This document shows positions 55,365 to 64,000 of a stretch of 64,000 nt of DNA, piece by piece (within the stretch, counting starts at the first letter, position 1; each line of letters begins with the position of its first letter). The position numbers and the translations under genes are program-made. Source of the stretch: Hymenopus coronatus (Eukaryota; Arthropoda; Insecta; Mantodea; Hymenopodidae); contig CM060881.1 of assembly GCA_030762935.1 (NCBI GenBank), positions 96,274,001 to 96,338,000 of the forward strand, written 5' to 3'. The notes under the pieces are model-generated. The model made no database searches. It saw only the letters and a list, made by a program, of their open reading frames with translations, and had not been told where the DNA came from.

Positions 55365-55690
55365 TCCTCGTAAGTGTAGGACTGGCACTCCTCTAGGACT
55401 TACAAACGGATGCCTATGGGTCAGAAGTCTGTCTGGGAGCCTACTGCTCAAAACTACGATGGAGATCCTGATAACAGGATTTGGCCCCCATGAGCATGAA
55501 GTGATGATATGAAATGTAAGCGAAATTGATGGTTGGAAAGGTGATGATGGAGCAATTGGTGGAATGAGTGGTGAGGGAAACCGGAGGATGCAGGGAAAAT
55601 TCGTCCAGAAGCCGCTTCGTCCACCAGGAATCCCACATGCGGGCACTGGGGTCGAACTCCGGCCGCCTAGATGGGAGAAGAGCGCTGGAT
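55365..55690 (-). mobile_element. SINE family S-B
   Basis: Minus strand: head GGCGGCCGGAGTTCGACCCC (B box), body GGTTTCCCTCACCACTCATT, GCTCCATCATCACCTTTCC, TTTCATATCATCACTTCATG, tail CCATAGGCATCCGTTTGTAA then GTCCTAGAGGAGTGCCAGTC. Best-preserved S-B copy. A 118-codon minus-strand frame crossing it is not a gene. It truncates the hairpin end of the next R1 copy. Confidence 0.8.
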
Positions 55691-55765
55691 TAATAGGATT
55701 AATAACGAACTTCACCGGAAATTCATGTGCATTTCAATGAATAAAATAACATTTGCGATTAGTGA

Positions 55766-55798
55766 TGACGTGTGTATGTGTGTGTGTGTGTGTGTGTT
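55766..55798 (+). repeat. (GT)n microsatellite inside R1
   Basis: About 15 GT steps at the family's standard microsatellite position. Confidence 0.9.
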
Positions 55799-55997
55799 TG
55801 TGGGACACCTTAGCTCATAAACGAAAAGTTTGGTAAATACCAAACTTGGTATTGAGATTATCCAAAAATACGAAATACGATTTTCAAGAAAATCCCCTTG
55901 TTTAATTACTCTAAAATTTTACATATTAACTACATATATTTATATGAAAATAAAGTCATATCTTGAATTTTCTGGGAATAGCCTGTAAAGTTTGCTA

Positions 55998-56240
55998 CCA
56001 GGTGGCCAATTGCCCTGTATTTGACGTGTGCACATATTCCTTCGATTATTAAAAGAGTTGTTTCATGTTAAAACCGATCAGCGAAGAACTCGCATGAGCT
56101 ACCTTCGCTTTACCTTCTCAATGAGCGCGCCCTACTCATCGTCTCCGTTGATAAGCAAGAGGGGTAAGGCACAGGTCGGTCATGCCAGTTCCCCACCGCC
56201 ACTCTTTCAACGCAGGAATATCTGCAGTAGATCCATCTGG
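55998..56240. mobile_element. MITE, second copy
   Basis: Flanked by TA (55996-55997 and 56241-56242). Ends CCAGGTGGCCAATTGCCCTG and, inverted, CCAGATGGATCTACTGCAGA. Shares ACGTGTGCACATATTCCTTC, GTTAAAACCGATCAG and the interior GGAGACGATGAGTAGG (minus sense) with the copy at 39476-39785, whose interior reads GGAGACGATGAGTGCG in plus sense. So the two copies are inverted relative to each other. Confidence 0.75.
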
Positions 56241-56734
56241 TATAAATGATAAACGTTAAGCGATAGAAGAAAACCCTCTGTAGTTTAATTAAGATATCTT
56301 ACAAACACATGGTTTAATCAAAATAGTTCTTTTGCGGTCTAAGATATAATGAGATATCTGTTCTTAATGGTTCGAATTGTTAAATACTGTTATGATTCAT
56401 TTAAAGACCTGTTGATATTCAGTTGTTTCTCGCAATTGAACGCAAAGAGTGTGACATTTTGAAGCAATCTATGGCGTCCAGTTCTTAAACGTTTGACTAT
56501 GCGTATTCCTTTTGCACGTTTTATGAAATATGTAATGTAGCTCTTACTGCAAAGGTTTTCGATTAAAATGAAGTAGATAGAACAAATAAAATTTACGTAA
56601 AGCTTATTTTGTATCCGGTTAATAAACGACAGAGTTTCAAGAAACCATATGAAAGTGATAAATTAGATTTTTAAAGCTAGTTTTTCGCTTACAATTCTCG
56701 AATTTCTTCTTTTAGCAAACAGCTCTTATAGTTT

Positions 56735-57300
56735 AGCTAGCGCCTCCTTAATAATGAAAGCATTCTTCACCAGTTTCTGCCTCTCTCCTCCATATTCTAG
56801 TTTCCATGCTATGCAAATCCCTCTCCACACAATTCACCCATCTTGATTTTGTTCCTAACCTCAATCTTCTCCCTTCGGGGTTACTTCCAAAGATCTTTTT
56901 AATAGATCTGTCACTACCCATTCTAGGTATTTGCCAACTCTAAGAAGTGTTATTATATTAGGTTATTCATATATCAGGTTTAATTAATATTAGTGTGCAT
57001 TCTCCACGCCTCTTTATCCTTTATCAGTCCGTAAATTGTCTTCAATTTTACCTCTCTCATCTTTCCAACTGTAACGTTATATATTCTGTCATCACCAACG
57101 TTTAACATAACTACAGATTTATTTTGCTAATGGAAAAGCATCCAGTGCCTACAGCAATTCTCTCATTTATTTATTATCAAATGTGACCGATGACCATACA
57201 TATTTAAATTTATCAACTTGTATATAATTTACATCGTTTATCATTGTTTCATTGTCTGAATTTCTTGGCTTTTCTTAGATGTGGCCATATATATCGTATT
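56735..57300 (-). pseudogene. LINE remnant: post-polymerase domain and C-terminal tail
   Basis: Reading the minus strand: QVDKFKYVWSSVTFDNK (57215-57165; the conserved FKYLGS-type block after reverse transcriptase motif C), RIAVGTGCFSISKIN (57155-57110), a gap with an apparent deletion, then LRVGKYLEWVVTDLLKRSLE or the alternate-frame RMGSDRSIKKIFGSNPEGRR (56950-56880), RLGTKSRWVNCVERDLHSME and RIWRREAETGEECF (56875-56770). The order V-x-KFKYLGS, then RxG/RW-x-x-x-VExDL, then WRxxA is typical of endonuclease-bearing LINEs of the RTE/BovB or related groups. Multiple frameshifts and stops; dead. It ends just before the mariner-like element. Confidence 0.65.
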
Positions 57301-57507
57301 TCCTACATTGTCTGGGATTTACTTACAGGGCCTTTCAAAAATCACTTCAAGCTTTAAGCCACTATAAATATTACATTATTTAAGATAAGATAAAAACAAA
57401 AGAAGTAATATACTGGGTAAGCGATGCGGTTTGGTTTTTATCTCTTTTCACCATTATTATGATTGCAGTTTTTTGAATAAAGCATTAGTAATTTTATTCA
57501 TACTGCT

Positions 57508-58261
57508 ATGAGAATTTGTAAGTTGCAAATCATGATTCTATCACAAGATAGAATACAGATTACCCAATGCTATTACGAAAATAAGAGGAGCTATACTCAA
57601 GTATTGAGAAAATTGAGAACGCTTAACAATTTAAGTTTAATCCGCCTGGGCAGTGTTGTCTCATGTTCAACAGGTCGTGAGTTTGAATCTCGTTAGTTTG
57701 AGTTAAATGGATAAGGCTTTTTTCGAGTTTTCCCTTATCCTGAGAAGAAGAACGTCGAGTAATTTTAAGTTGCATGGACCCCAAAATCATTTAGGCATCA
57801 TTTCATCAATTTCATTCATAGTCCGATATGATCAACTAGGTTAAAAGAGGCAGCTACAACAAAAAATAAATAAATAAAATAAAAATAAAAAATAAGACTA
57901 GGACAATGTTATTTCGGGTATTTAATCAATAAGTTTGAGAAAACTGATTCTGTTGCTGATAAGAAGAAATCTGGAAGGCCAAAGGTATTTAATCATATTG
58001 ATTATGCTGAGGTTTTTCATATCTACACCCTGAAAAACAATTTTTGCCCAGATCTTTGGTGATCATGTCATCAGTAGACACTTTCCGACAAAGTGGCCGC
58101 CACAATCTTCAGATCTCAATCCGAGCAACTTTTGGTTGTGAGGTTACCTTAAAGAACGAGTTTACTTGACACATCCGACAACCCAACAGCAACTGAAAGA
58201 TGCTATCTCGCAAGAAATTGCTAATATTTCAGGACATCATCTGAAAAATGCAGTGCACCAG
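57508..58261 (+). pseudogene. Transposase of the mariner-type element, three fragments
   Basis: Fragment 1 (57508-57637): ILSQDRIQITQCYYENKRSY then TQVLRKLR, a helix-turn-helix N-terminus of the arthropod DUF4817-type transposases. Fragment 2 (57925-58000): INKFEKTDSVADKKKSGRPK, the GRP(R/K)-like linker block that follows in the family. Fragment 3 (58050-58261): IFGDHVISRHFPTKWPPQSS, DLNPSNFWL-stop-GYLKERVY, PTTQQQLKDAISQEIANISG, the C-terminal catalytic region with the PxSxDLxPxxFxLWGYLK block. The middle of the protein, including the first catalytic Asp and the QQDGA block, is deleted, and one TGA replaces the tryptophan of LWGYLK. A SINE separates fragments 1 and 2. Confidence 0.75.
57638..57895 (+). 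mobile_element. tRNA-derived SINE, family S-D, nested in the transposase
   Basis: CCGCCTGGGCAGTGTTGTC (A-box side), GTCGTGAGTTTGAATCTCG (B box), GATAAGGCTTTTTTCGAG, CCTGAGAAGAAGAACGTCGAG, ATATGATCAACTAGGTTAAA and a tail AATAAATAAATAAAATAAAA. Same order as at 14505-14860. It lies between codons of the helix-turn-helix and linker of the transposase, so it inserted after the transposon. Confidence 0.85.
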
Positions 58262-58404
58262 TAGCAGAATGAATGATGTACTTTGAACAAGAAAACAGAG
58301 AACATATTCCAAATGTTTTATAAAATTTTGTAAATTCTTTTGTTTCTTCCTGTTCTTGGATATTATAATATTTTAATGCTTGAATTGACTTTTAAATGAC
58401 CTAT

Positions 58405-59324
58405 CGAGAAGGATATACAGAGAAATGCTATGTTTATTCCCAATGGAAATCAATCTTTTAAAAGTAAGCTTTGATTTTGAAATAAGCATAGTTACTACAG
58501 CTGAATCTCTTCATTTAATTATCCTCCCTTTCCAGCTTTACGTCCACGCGTGCGCATTTCTGAAGCAAGAGCTGAGCTGTTTTGTGTTTTTCTGTTTTGT
58601 AACATAACGTTGACAGTGAGAGTATTTTTTTTCCACGTTGTAAATCCATCCACCCCTACAGCCTTTGTTATTATTGCCGATGACAATGATCAAGTTTTGT
58701 TTTTTTATGAGAACGACCTTACACAGTGGATGCATATTAGCCGCACCGCTGCCATCTATTTAAACGCGCCTCAATAAAAGGATGCCCGGTGATTTCAAAG
58801 CCTTGATCATCAAAATCATTAATAACAGAGCAAATGTCACAAGGGAGGGTAATGAATGACGCCAGCCTCCTGCTGGAAAAATTATCCGATGTGATGTGGA
58901 AGGGGTTTCGCTGCCCCATTTGCAATATCTAGTTTATTCTGATTGAAACGTTGGCAATCAGTAATGGGACTTGGAAGGGCAGAAAAACGTTCCGCATAAT
59001 GGTTTGTAAACCTCATTCGTCTAGCGTGATTGATTTAAATGCCATCCCGGTCTGTTATTTCCAATTTTCCATTATTTTGTGTCCGTAACTTTTTTTTATC
59101 TGCATAATGATTTTTAGGGATAAAAAGTTTTATGAGGATAAAACATGTTTGCTGCGCTTCAGCAACAAAATACGGCAGCCTAAAGGGACAAAATACACTC
59201 TAAGGAATGTAGCACTGTGTATATTAAACTGAATGTAGAATTCTATATTAAAATATATTATATACAAATCTAAGGCATTAAATTTGCTTTATTTTCTCAT
59301 TAATAAATACACTTTTCTTAAAAA
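58405..59324. other. GC-balanced patch without supported gene
   Basis: Overlapping frames on both strands (58538-58735 minus, 58550-58777 plus, 58737-58925 minus) have no recognisable motif; the region 58530-59060 is less AT-rich than its surroundings. At 59290-59324 the string CACTTTTCTTAAAAA matches the R1 interior and precedes a new R1 start. Confidence 0.4.
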
Positions 59325-59752
59325 TCTGACGAGTTCTATTCTAGACTATTGTTATAAACATTATTCCATCTATATCATGGTAGTCGAGATAAATATTAGC
59401 AGAAATGATTGCATTAGTTCCTCTTAAGTAGAGGAGAAACAAGGCAATGCACTAGGCTAAAGCGATAATAATATATTTTAAAAAATCCGGTTGCTATGTG
59501 AAATGATTGAAATTCGATTCGCTTTGCATAGCTAGGAGCAAAACAAAAAAATGGAGATAATTGAAACATGTCTTCCAATTTGACAACAATTTCAGTAGAT
59601 TAAAACTGAAACCAATAACAAGAATAACCTCGGAAACAGTTAACTATACAAAAAATATATGCAAATTTATGTTTTGACGAAATCTTCATTTTTGTGTAGT
59701 AAGCTTTCAACTTACGGTTTATCTGTTATGCAAAATTAATTCAGAACGAAAA
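59325..59752 (+). mobile_element. R1 element, first half
   Basis: Plus strand: TCTGACGAGTTCTATTC start, TAGTCGAGATAAATATTAGC, GGTTGCTATGTGAAATG, TTATCTGTTATGCAAAATTA. Cut off by MITE sequence at 59753. Confidence 0.75.
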
Positions 59753-59862
59753 GACGTGTACTGATTTCCGTTCATGCGTTAAAAGAGTTGCAGAACTCAA
59801 TGGGGCTACTTCTAGTTAAAACGGTAAGTGGGGAGCTGGATGTGCGAACTTCGTTTTACTGG
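59753..59862. mobile_element. MITE, partial third copy
   Basis: GACGTGTACTGATTTCCGTT, GCGTTAAAAGAGTTGCAGAA, CTCAATGGGGCTAC and AGTTAAAACGGTAAGTGGGG match one arm of the copies at 39476 and 55998. The outermost 20 bp and the second arm are missing. Confidence 0.65.
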
Positions 59863-60059
59863 TTGGACTGGTTAATTATTATTAACATTATTATATAAAA
59901 TACACTGGATTCCAACTTTACATTGGCTTTGCCTCGTGCAAGATTTTGTTTGCCCCTTTAGGCTAGATATGGCACTGAAGTATCTCACTTTCTCTATCTT
60001 CCTGAACCCTTCCAATCTCAAGTTCGCAACCAAATTTCATGAAGATCTCTGGATAAAGA
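59863..60059. other. No supported feature
   Basis: Short stretch with CCAAATTTCATGAAGATCTC, a phrase common next to microsatellite-bearing dispersed repeats in insects. Not assigned. Confidence 0.35.
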
Positions 60060-60280
60060 AAACGTTTTATAAAAATATCCGTATGTGAGTCTGTTAGGTA
60101 CAAACAAACAAAGAAACAAACAAAGAGATTAAATAATAAACTCGATATATTACTTCAGCATCCTCCAAGGATTGGATACGAGTATTTTCAATAAACCATT
60201 ACTCTGCAAACTACTCTTTATATGAAACAAGAAAATGTAGTTTTCTCAAAAGTGACTCTAGCAAGTTTGATTAATATACA
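60060..60280 (-). mobile_element. R1-like fragment, highly divergent
   Basis: Minus strand: the CAAACAAA-rich simple tract takes the place of the GT tract, followed by CAGCATCCTCCAAGGATTGG, GCAAACTACTCTTTATATG and TTTTCTCAAAAGTGACTCTA, the R1 order in worn form. Confidence 0.55.
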
Positions 60281-60522
60281 CCCAATGTCACCCTTAATCG
60301 CTGCACTCACTGAACGGATGTCCATAGGGTATTGTTGCATTATGCGTAAATACAACGCAGGGCGCGCTGAGGTTTACATCAAAACCCCGTGTTGTCGCAC
60401 CTGGGTGTAACAGGCCACATTTGTATGTAATTTATACATTTGTATGTAATATAAATTTAAATAATGCTAAGAACTCTCTCCCTAGGTATCACATACTTCG
60501 CCAAAACATAACAGGTTTGGAA

Positions 60523-61075
60523 AACAAGTTAGAAACAAGCTAGATGAACTATCTCTTGTCTGACTTCAGAAAAAGTACAGCCACATATATCATGTTTATT
60601 TGGACATCATTCAATACAACAGGAATTCTTACCAATTTCATTATAAGGGTATTTTTAGGAACATCATTTTTGAGAATAAATGTACAAAAGGGTAGAGTTT
60701 GCATATACTTAAAAGATAATATAAAGTTGTAATGTTTCCAAATTCTGCAGTGAACAGGACATAGAAATGTGCGCAGTACAAATATATATGGATGGTGTAA
60801 ATATAATAATAGTAGCTTTATGCCGGTCGCTAAAGTAATTACGAAAGATTAAAACGGAACTAGAAGACTCATTAAAATGTTTATTTAAACCTAAAAAAGA
60901 ATTAATAATTTGCGGGGACATAAATGTCGATTATCTGTCTCCTAGTCTTCGGAAGTATCAAGTCAGTTCTACTTCTGCAACATATGGCAAGTCTCACGCA
61001 GTAAACGTTCCTACAAGAATTCAAATGTCCTCATTTACAGAAATAGACAATGTATTTGTAAATATAGACAGAATA
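60523..61075 (+). pseudogene. LINE endonuclease domain, decayed
   Basis: Apurinic-type endonuclease of a non-LTR element, normally nicking the target DNA for reverse transcription. Visible: an N-terminal NKLDELSL block, the KG-x-VCIYLKD block, the catalytic GD-x-N motif (CGDINVDYL) and the terminal IDN-x-F block in which the conserved His of S-D-H is replaced. The frame changes several times. A 62-codon frame (60544-60732) is an out-of-frame reading of it. Confidence 0.65.
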
Positions 61076-61799
61076 GGCCTCATACTATTAAATTGCATTA
61101 ATTTTACCAATAACTATTATTATAACTAGCTCAAACATAAAAATATGAATAATTACAAGAATCTTGTTCTTATTAAAACATAATAAAATAAACGAAAAGA
61201 ATAAGATACTGTTAAACCTGTAGAAAAAAAAATACAAAAAATACTTAAATATATTTAAGGCACAAATATTACACATTAAAGAAATGAATTTAAAGTTGAA
61301 AGTTAAGATATAAATATAATCATTTAGAGAAATGGATGAAAATAGCCTAAGAAAATTTTAGCAAGCACTGCAAAAAGAATCGTAGGATGAAATTTGTGTA
61401 AAAGGGATTAAACAAGTTGAAAATTATTAAATTAGTTTAAAATGCACTTTGAAGTATGGTATCCAATGAAATACATCGTAGTACAAATTCACAACAGGAA
61501 TAACCCCTGGATCTCGTTAGGTATTAAAGCTATCAGAAATATTGCAAAATTCTCAAGGAAGCAGTAAGTGCAAAAGATATTGCACTAAATAAAAAAATAT
61601 GTAATTCAGAAAACTAATAAAAGCCATATGGAATATAATAAAAAGAGAAACATGAGGGTGCCCTCAAGAAATTCCCCAGAACTAATACCGACAATCAAGT
61701 AATTTGTGACCCACAGAAAGTTGGAAACGTTTAAAAAAAATCATGATGTAACAAACAAATTAAAAATAAATTATGGGGGGAAAAGAATCAACACTAATT

Positions 61800-62600
61800 T
61801 TTTGAGAACTCTCTTCATTGATAAGGTCCCTGAACTTGACAGCTCCTTCTGAAATCAATAATATAATAAACTCTCTTAAGACAAACTCTTCCATATATGA
61901 TGAAACAACAAACAAATTCTTAAAAGCAAGTTCTCACCAAATAAGCATTCCTCTTAGTTATTTATGAAATGAATCATTAAATGCTGGAATATTTCCTGAT
62001 AGAGTGAAATACTCAACTATCAAAACTCTTTTCAAAATAGGCAAAAAGGAGGATGTTTCGAATTGCAGACCCATATCTCTATTACCAATATTCTCAAAGT
62101 AATGAGAAAGTAATGTTTAACAGATTGTATAATTACATAGAAAACAATAATCTATTTATCTGAGAACAGTTTGGTTCTAGAAAAGGAATATCAATAAGTA
62201 ATACCATTTACAAACCTATGCATGAAGTGTTAACGGCTTTAAATGACAATTTATATGTGCGTGGAATTTTCTGTGACTTAGCAAAAGCTGGGTGTAAATC
62301 GTGAGATTTTGATAGCGAGACCACAGGTTTATAGATTAAAAAACTAACACTTCAATAGGTTTATAGCTTACCTAAAAGAAAGAAAAAAGGGTTGAAATTA
62401 ATATCCACAATAACTATAAGAGCAGCATTTGACATTGAAATTAATAAAATATTGCTTTCCCCAAGGATCAATTTTAGGTCCGTTGTTATTTTTAATTTAT
62501 ATAAATTACCTCCCATTGTACATAAACTACATATCTAATATTTGTCAATTTGTAGATGACACCAGCTAAATGAATGTGTTATAAAATTAAATTAGGTTGT
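61800..62600 (+). pseudogene. LINE reverse transcriptase domain, decayed
   Basis: Blocks in order: DRVKYSTIKTLFKIGKKEDV then SNCRPISLLP (motif 1), EQFGSRKGIS (motif 2), GIFCDLAKA (motif A; the catalytic Asp is kept but the expected FD partner is lost), QGSILGPLLFLIYINYLP (motif B) at 62463-62518, and QFVDDT (motif C, FVDD at 62549-62560). The FVDD/FADD form points to jockey-like elements and contrasts with YADD in the other LINE. Many stops and frameshifts, so it is not functional. Confidence 0.7.
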
Positions 62601-62797
62601 AAAATGTATACCGGATTGGTTTATACAAACAACCTTTCAGTAAACATTGAAAACACCAAAATAGTTAAGTTCATTCGTAAGTAACCGTTAATCAGCAAAC
62701 CATTTAGAAATAGGGATTAGCGATGCCTTATTATAATGCCTAATGAAGTAAAATTTCTAGGTCTTGTATCAGAAAAGTAGTTAGATTGGAAGTTTTC

Positions 62798-62850
62798 TTG
62801 CTAGTGCTTAACGCCTGCTATTACTGCGTGGCATCGCAGGCGAAGACTGG
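62798..62850 (-). mobile_element. SINE S-A tail fragment nested in LINE
   Basis: Minus strand tail CGCAGTAATAGCAGGCGTTA then AGCAC. AGATTGGAAGT before and AGACTGGAAGT after are a near-perfect 11-bp target duplication; removing the insert restores the LINE block LDWKSHINYI. Confidence 0.75.
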
Positions 62851-62917
62851 AAGTCGCATATTAACTACATCACAACTACAGTTAAAGCCATTCGAGCTCT
62901 GGTTACCCTGTGTTCAA

Positions 62918-63036
62918 GCTACGAGATGTGATCAAAAAGTTTCCGGAATGACGTCATAAATACTACACAACAGTTTGTTTTGTCTAATCTGCACTGTCAC
63001 CCTCCAATTAATCTCCTTGGGAGACGGCCTTTATGG
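62918..63036 (-). mobile_element. Mariner 3' end fragment with transposase C-terminus
   Basis: The end sequence TACGAGATGTGATCAAAAAG then TTTCCGG (62918 onward) resembles mariner inverted ends. The minus strand just inside reads KAVSQGD-stop-LEGDSAD (63034-62990), corresponding to the conserved SQGDYFEGD end of mariner transposases. Truncated at about 63036 and inserted next to the decayed LINE. Confidence 0.65.
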
Positions 63037-63540
63037 AACAACTAATAGAGAAGTTCAACTCCTTCAAGGAAAGCCTCTCCAAGAAATTCAATAGGATAGG
63101 GAATTACACAAACGATTCCAGAATATCCTAAGTCCACAAACAAATTGACGTGATATTACATCTTTAATCTTCTCACGCAGACACTCATGAATCTTTTCAT
63201 ACCAAACTTTCCTTCTCCTCCGATCCCTGCCACATCATGCAAAGCAACCGGACTCCAAGTGTACTGGACCAACCCTAGCAGAAAAGTACCAAATACAACA
63301 ATAGAGGAAAGAAATACGAAATGGTAACTATCAGGGGTTCACATAGGGCCGCTACCTCATCTTCCTGCGTCTCTCTGCGCGAGCGGATCCGTCTCCCCTA
63401 GGCAGCCCAAAGTATTCGGCACGCAACGGCGGTATCGGACCAGGTATGCACCACCAGAAATTATATGTAAGCACCCCAAAGTCCCAAAATTTGTATCGCT
63501 ACAGCATTACTTAATTATATGTAGTAGAGTGCGTGGTGGG
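63037..63540. other. No supported feature
   Basis: GC-balanced, with several patches that look like coding or SINE sequence (CTCTCTGCGCGAGCGGATCC), but no frame or box pair could be defended. Confidence 0.4.
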
Positions 63541-64000
63541 AATATGGTGTTAATATGATTTCACATTAGCGGTTTCGGTATTGGAGCGATGCCACTCGAA
63601 TGCTTATTTAACAACTGCAGTTGGCGCTACATGAGGCTTATGTGTGAATCGAAGTAGATGCAGCGAGTATATTTTTGGAGGGAGTTGATACTTTGTTCAC
63701 AGTTTGCAGTTCGTTACATCTAATTTGTCCTATTTATCCATGGTAAGCTATCTTTGTGTATCACTTGAGCAACTTTACTTGTATAGTGCTGGGATAAGAT
63801 TTACGTAACACCTGAAACGATATATAACGATGGCTATGTGGAATACCAGTTTGGTGTTAATATGGAATTTTAATTGTAAGCATTGCATAATAAATTGTTG
63901 TAGTTTATATGTCCTATGCTATCATAGAGTTCAGGATAAGGTATCTTTGTGTATCACTTGAGTACCATTACTAGTATAGTGCAGGGACAAGATTTAACGT
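63541..64000 (+). repeat. Direct repeats running off the window end
   Basis: CTATCTTTGTGTATCACTTG at 63747 recurs as GGTATCTTTGTGTATCACTT at 63938, each followed by ACTTGTATAGTGC-like / ACTAGTATAGTGC-like sequence and a GGGA(T/C)AAGATTTA block, about 190 bp apart. GGTGTTAATATG also recurs (63545 and 63850). This may be the start of a tandem array or two overlapping terminal repeats of an element. Confidence 0.55.

Larger units (their letters stand above)
55705..56672 (-). mobile_element. R1 element with nested MITE, hairpin end missing
   Basis: Minus strand from TTCACCGGAAATTCATG through the GT run (55766-55798), TACCAAACTTGGTATTG and TTTTCTGGGAATAGCCTG; split by the MITE at 55998-56240; resumes and ends near AATCTAATTTATCACTTTCATATG. 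Confidence 0.7.
57326..58404 (+). mobile_element. Tc1/mariner-type DNA transposon, internally deleted and split by a SINE
   Basis: TA at 57324-57325 precedes CAGGGCCTTTCAAAAATCAC then TTCAAG. The right end (58379-58404) reads CTTGAATTGACTTTTAAATG then ACC, the imperfect reverse complement of the left, so both inverted ends are visible. Transposase pieces lie between them. Without the inserted SINE the element would be about 0.82 kb, shorter than an autonomous element because the central catalytic part is gone. Confidence 0.75.
60515..62917 (+). mobile_element. LINE with endonuclease and reverse transcriptase, heavily decayed
   Basis: Plus strand, about 2.4 kb. Order of remains: endonuclease start (QVRNKLDELSL, 60523-60555), GRVCIYLKDNIKL near 60690-60730, the endonuclease motif CGDINVDYL at 60913-60939, VPTRI and EIDNVF (61000-61070), a long linker, then reverse transcriptase blocks from 62030 to 62560, and the post-polymerase VKFLGL and DWKSHINYI split by a SINE tail (62750-62870). 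Dozens of stops and frameshifts. Architecture is that of jockey-like LINEs, distinct from the LINE at 32702-35325. Confidence 0.75.

Noticed and set aside
1..64000. Possible CRISPR array, bacterial operon or prophage
   Set aside because: No regularly spaced short repeats with unique spacers, no ribosome-binding sites before frames, no dense coding. Composition and elements are those of an animal genome.

Overview
This is intergenic DNA from a large, repeat-rich animal genome. It is most likely an arthropod, probably an insect, but the order cannot be settled from the window. The DNA is AT-rich. I find no complete host gene, no rRNA, no intact tRNA, no CRISPR array and no bacterial-type operon. 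Almost everything recognisable is a transposable element or its debris, and nested insertions give a readable relative chronology.

The dominant component is one dispersed family, called R1 here: about 0.87 kb full length, close to 40 whole or partial copies, roughly 22 kb in all. It has no credible protein. One end begins TCTGATGTGTTCCATTCACATGAC-like (key parts TCTGATGTG and CACATGAC). The other ends in a palindrome of about 35 bp followed by GTAGAGAAAGT, which is the reverse complement of ACTTTCTCTAC near the first end. It also carries a variable GT microsatellite. This layout fits a non-autonomous rolling-circle element of the Helentron (HINE/DINE-like) type, but that class assignment is inference. 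In 3.2-16.4 kb the copies all point one way; in 40-57 kb nearly all point the other way.

Other elements: (1) Non-LTR retrotransposon remnants at 1-442, 13345-13560, 21360-21666, 28931-29760, 32702-35325 (the best preserved, with reverse transcriptase, YADD box and a C-terminal CCHC-like knuckle), 46465-46690, 48990-49190, 56735-57300 and 60515-62917 (endonuclease plus reverse transcriptase, heavily decayed). (2) Tc1/mariner-type DNA transposon remnants at 40390-40862 (antisense), 57326-58404 (both ends visible, split by a SINE) and 62918-63036. (3) Several tRNA-derived SINE families, some sharing a head and body but with different tails. (4) A MITE family with TA target duplications (39476-39785, 55998-56240, part at 59753). 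(5) A perfect 71-bp inverted repeat with 12-bp target duplications at 28286-28495, possibly derived from a Penelope-like element. (6) A minisatellite of about six CA-rich units at 20707-21325, just behind a LINE C-terminal fragment.

The stretch from about 29.8 to 38.8 kb is poorer in R1. It holds two stop-free frames of 116 and 121 codons (35999-36349 and 31488-31853) that I do not recognise; they are the only candidates here for host exons or an unrecognised element. Several more GC-balanced, apparently single-copy stretches (12.46-13.1, 21.7-22.3, 43.9-45.0, 58.4-59.3 kb) contain nothing I can support as a gene.
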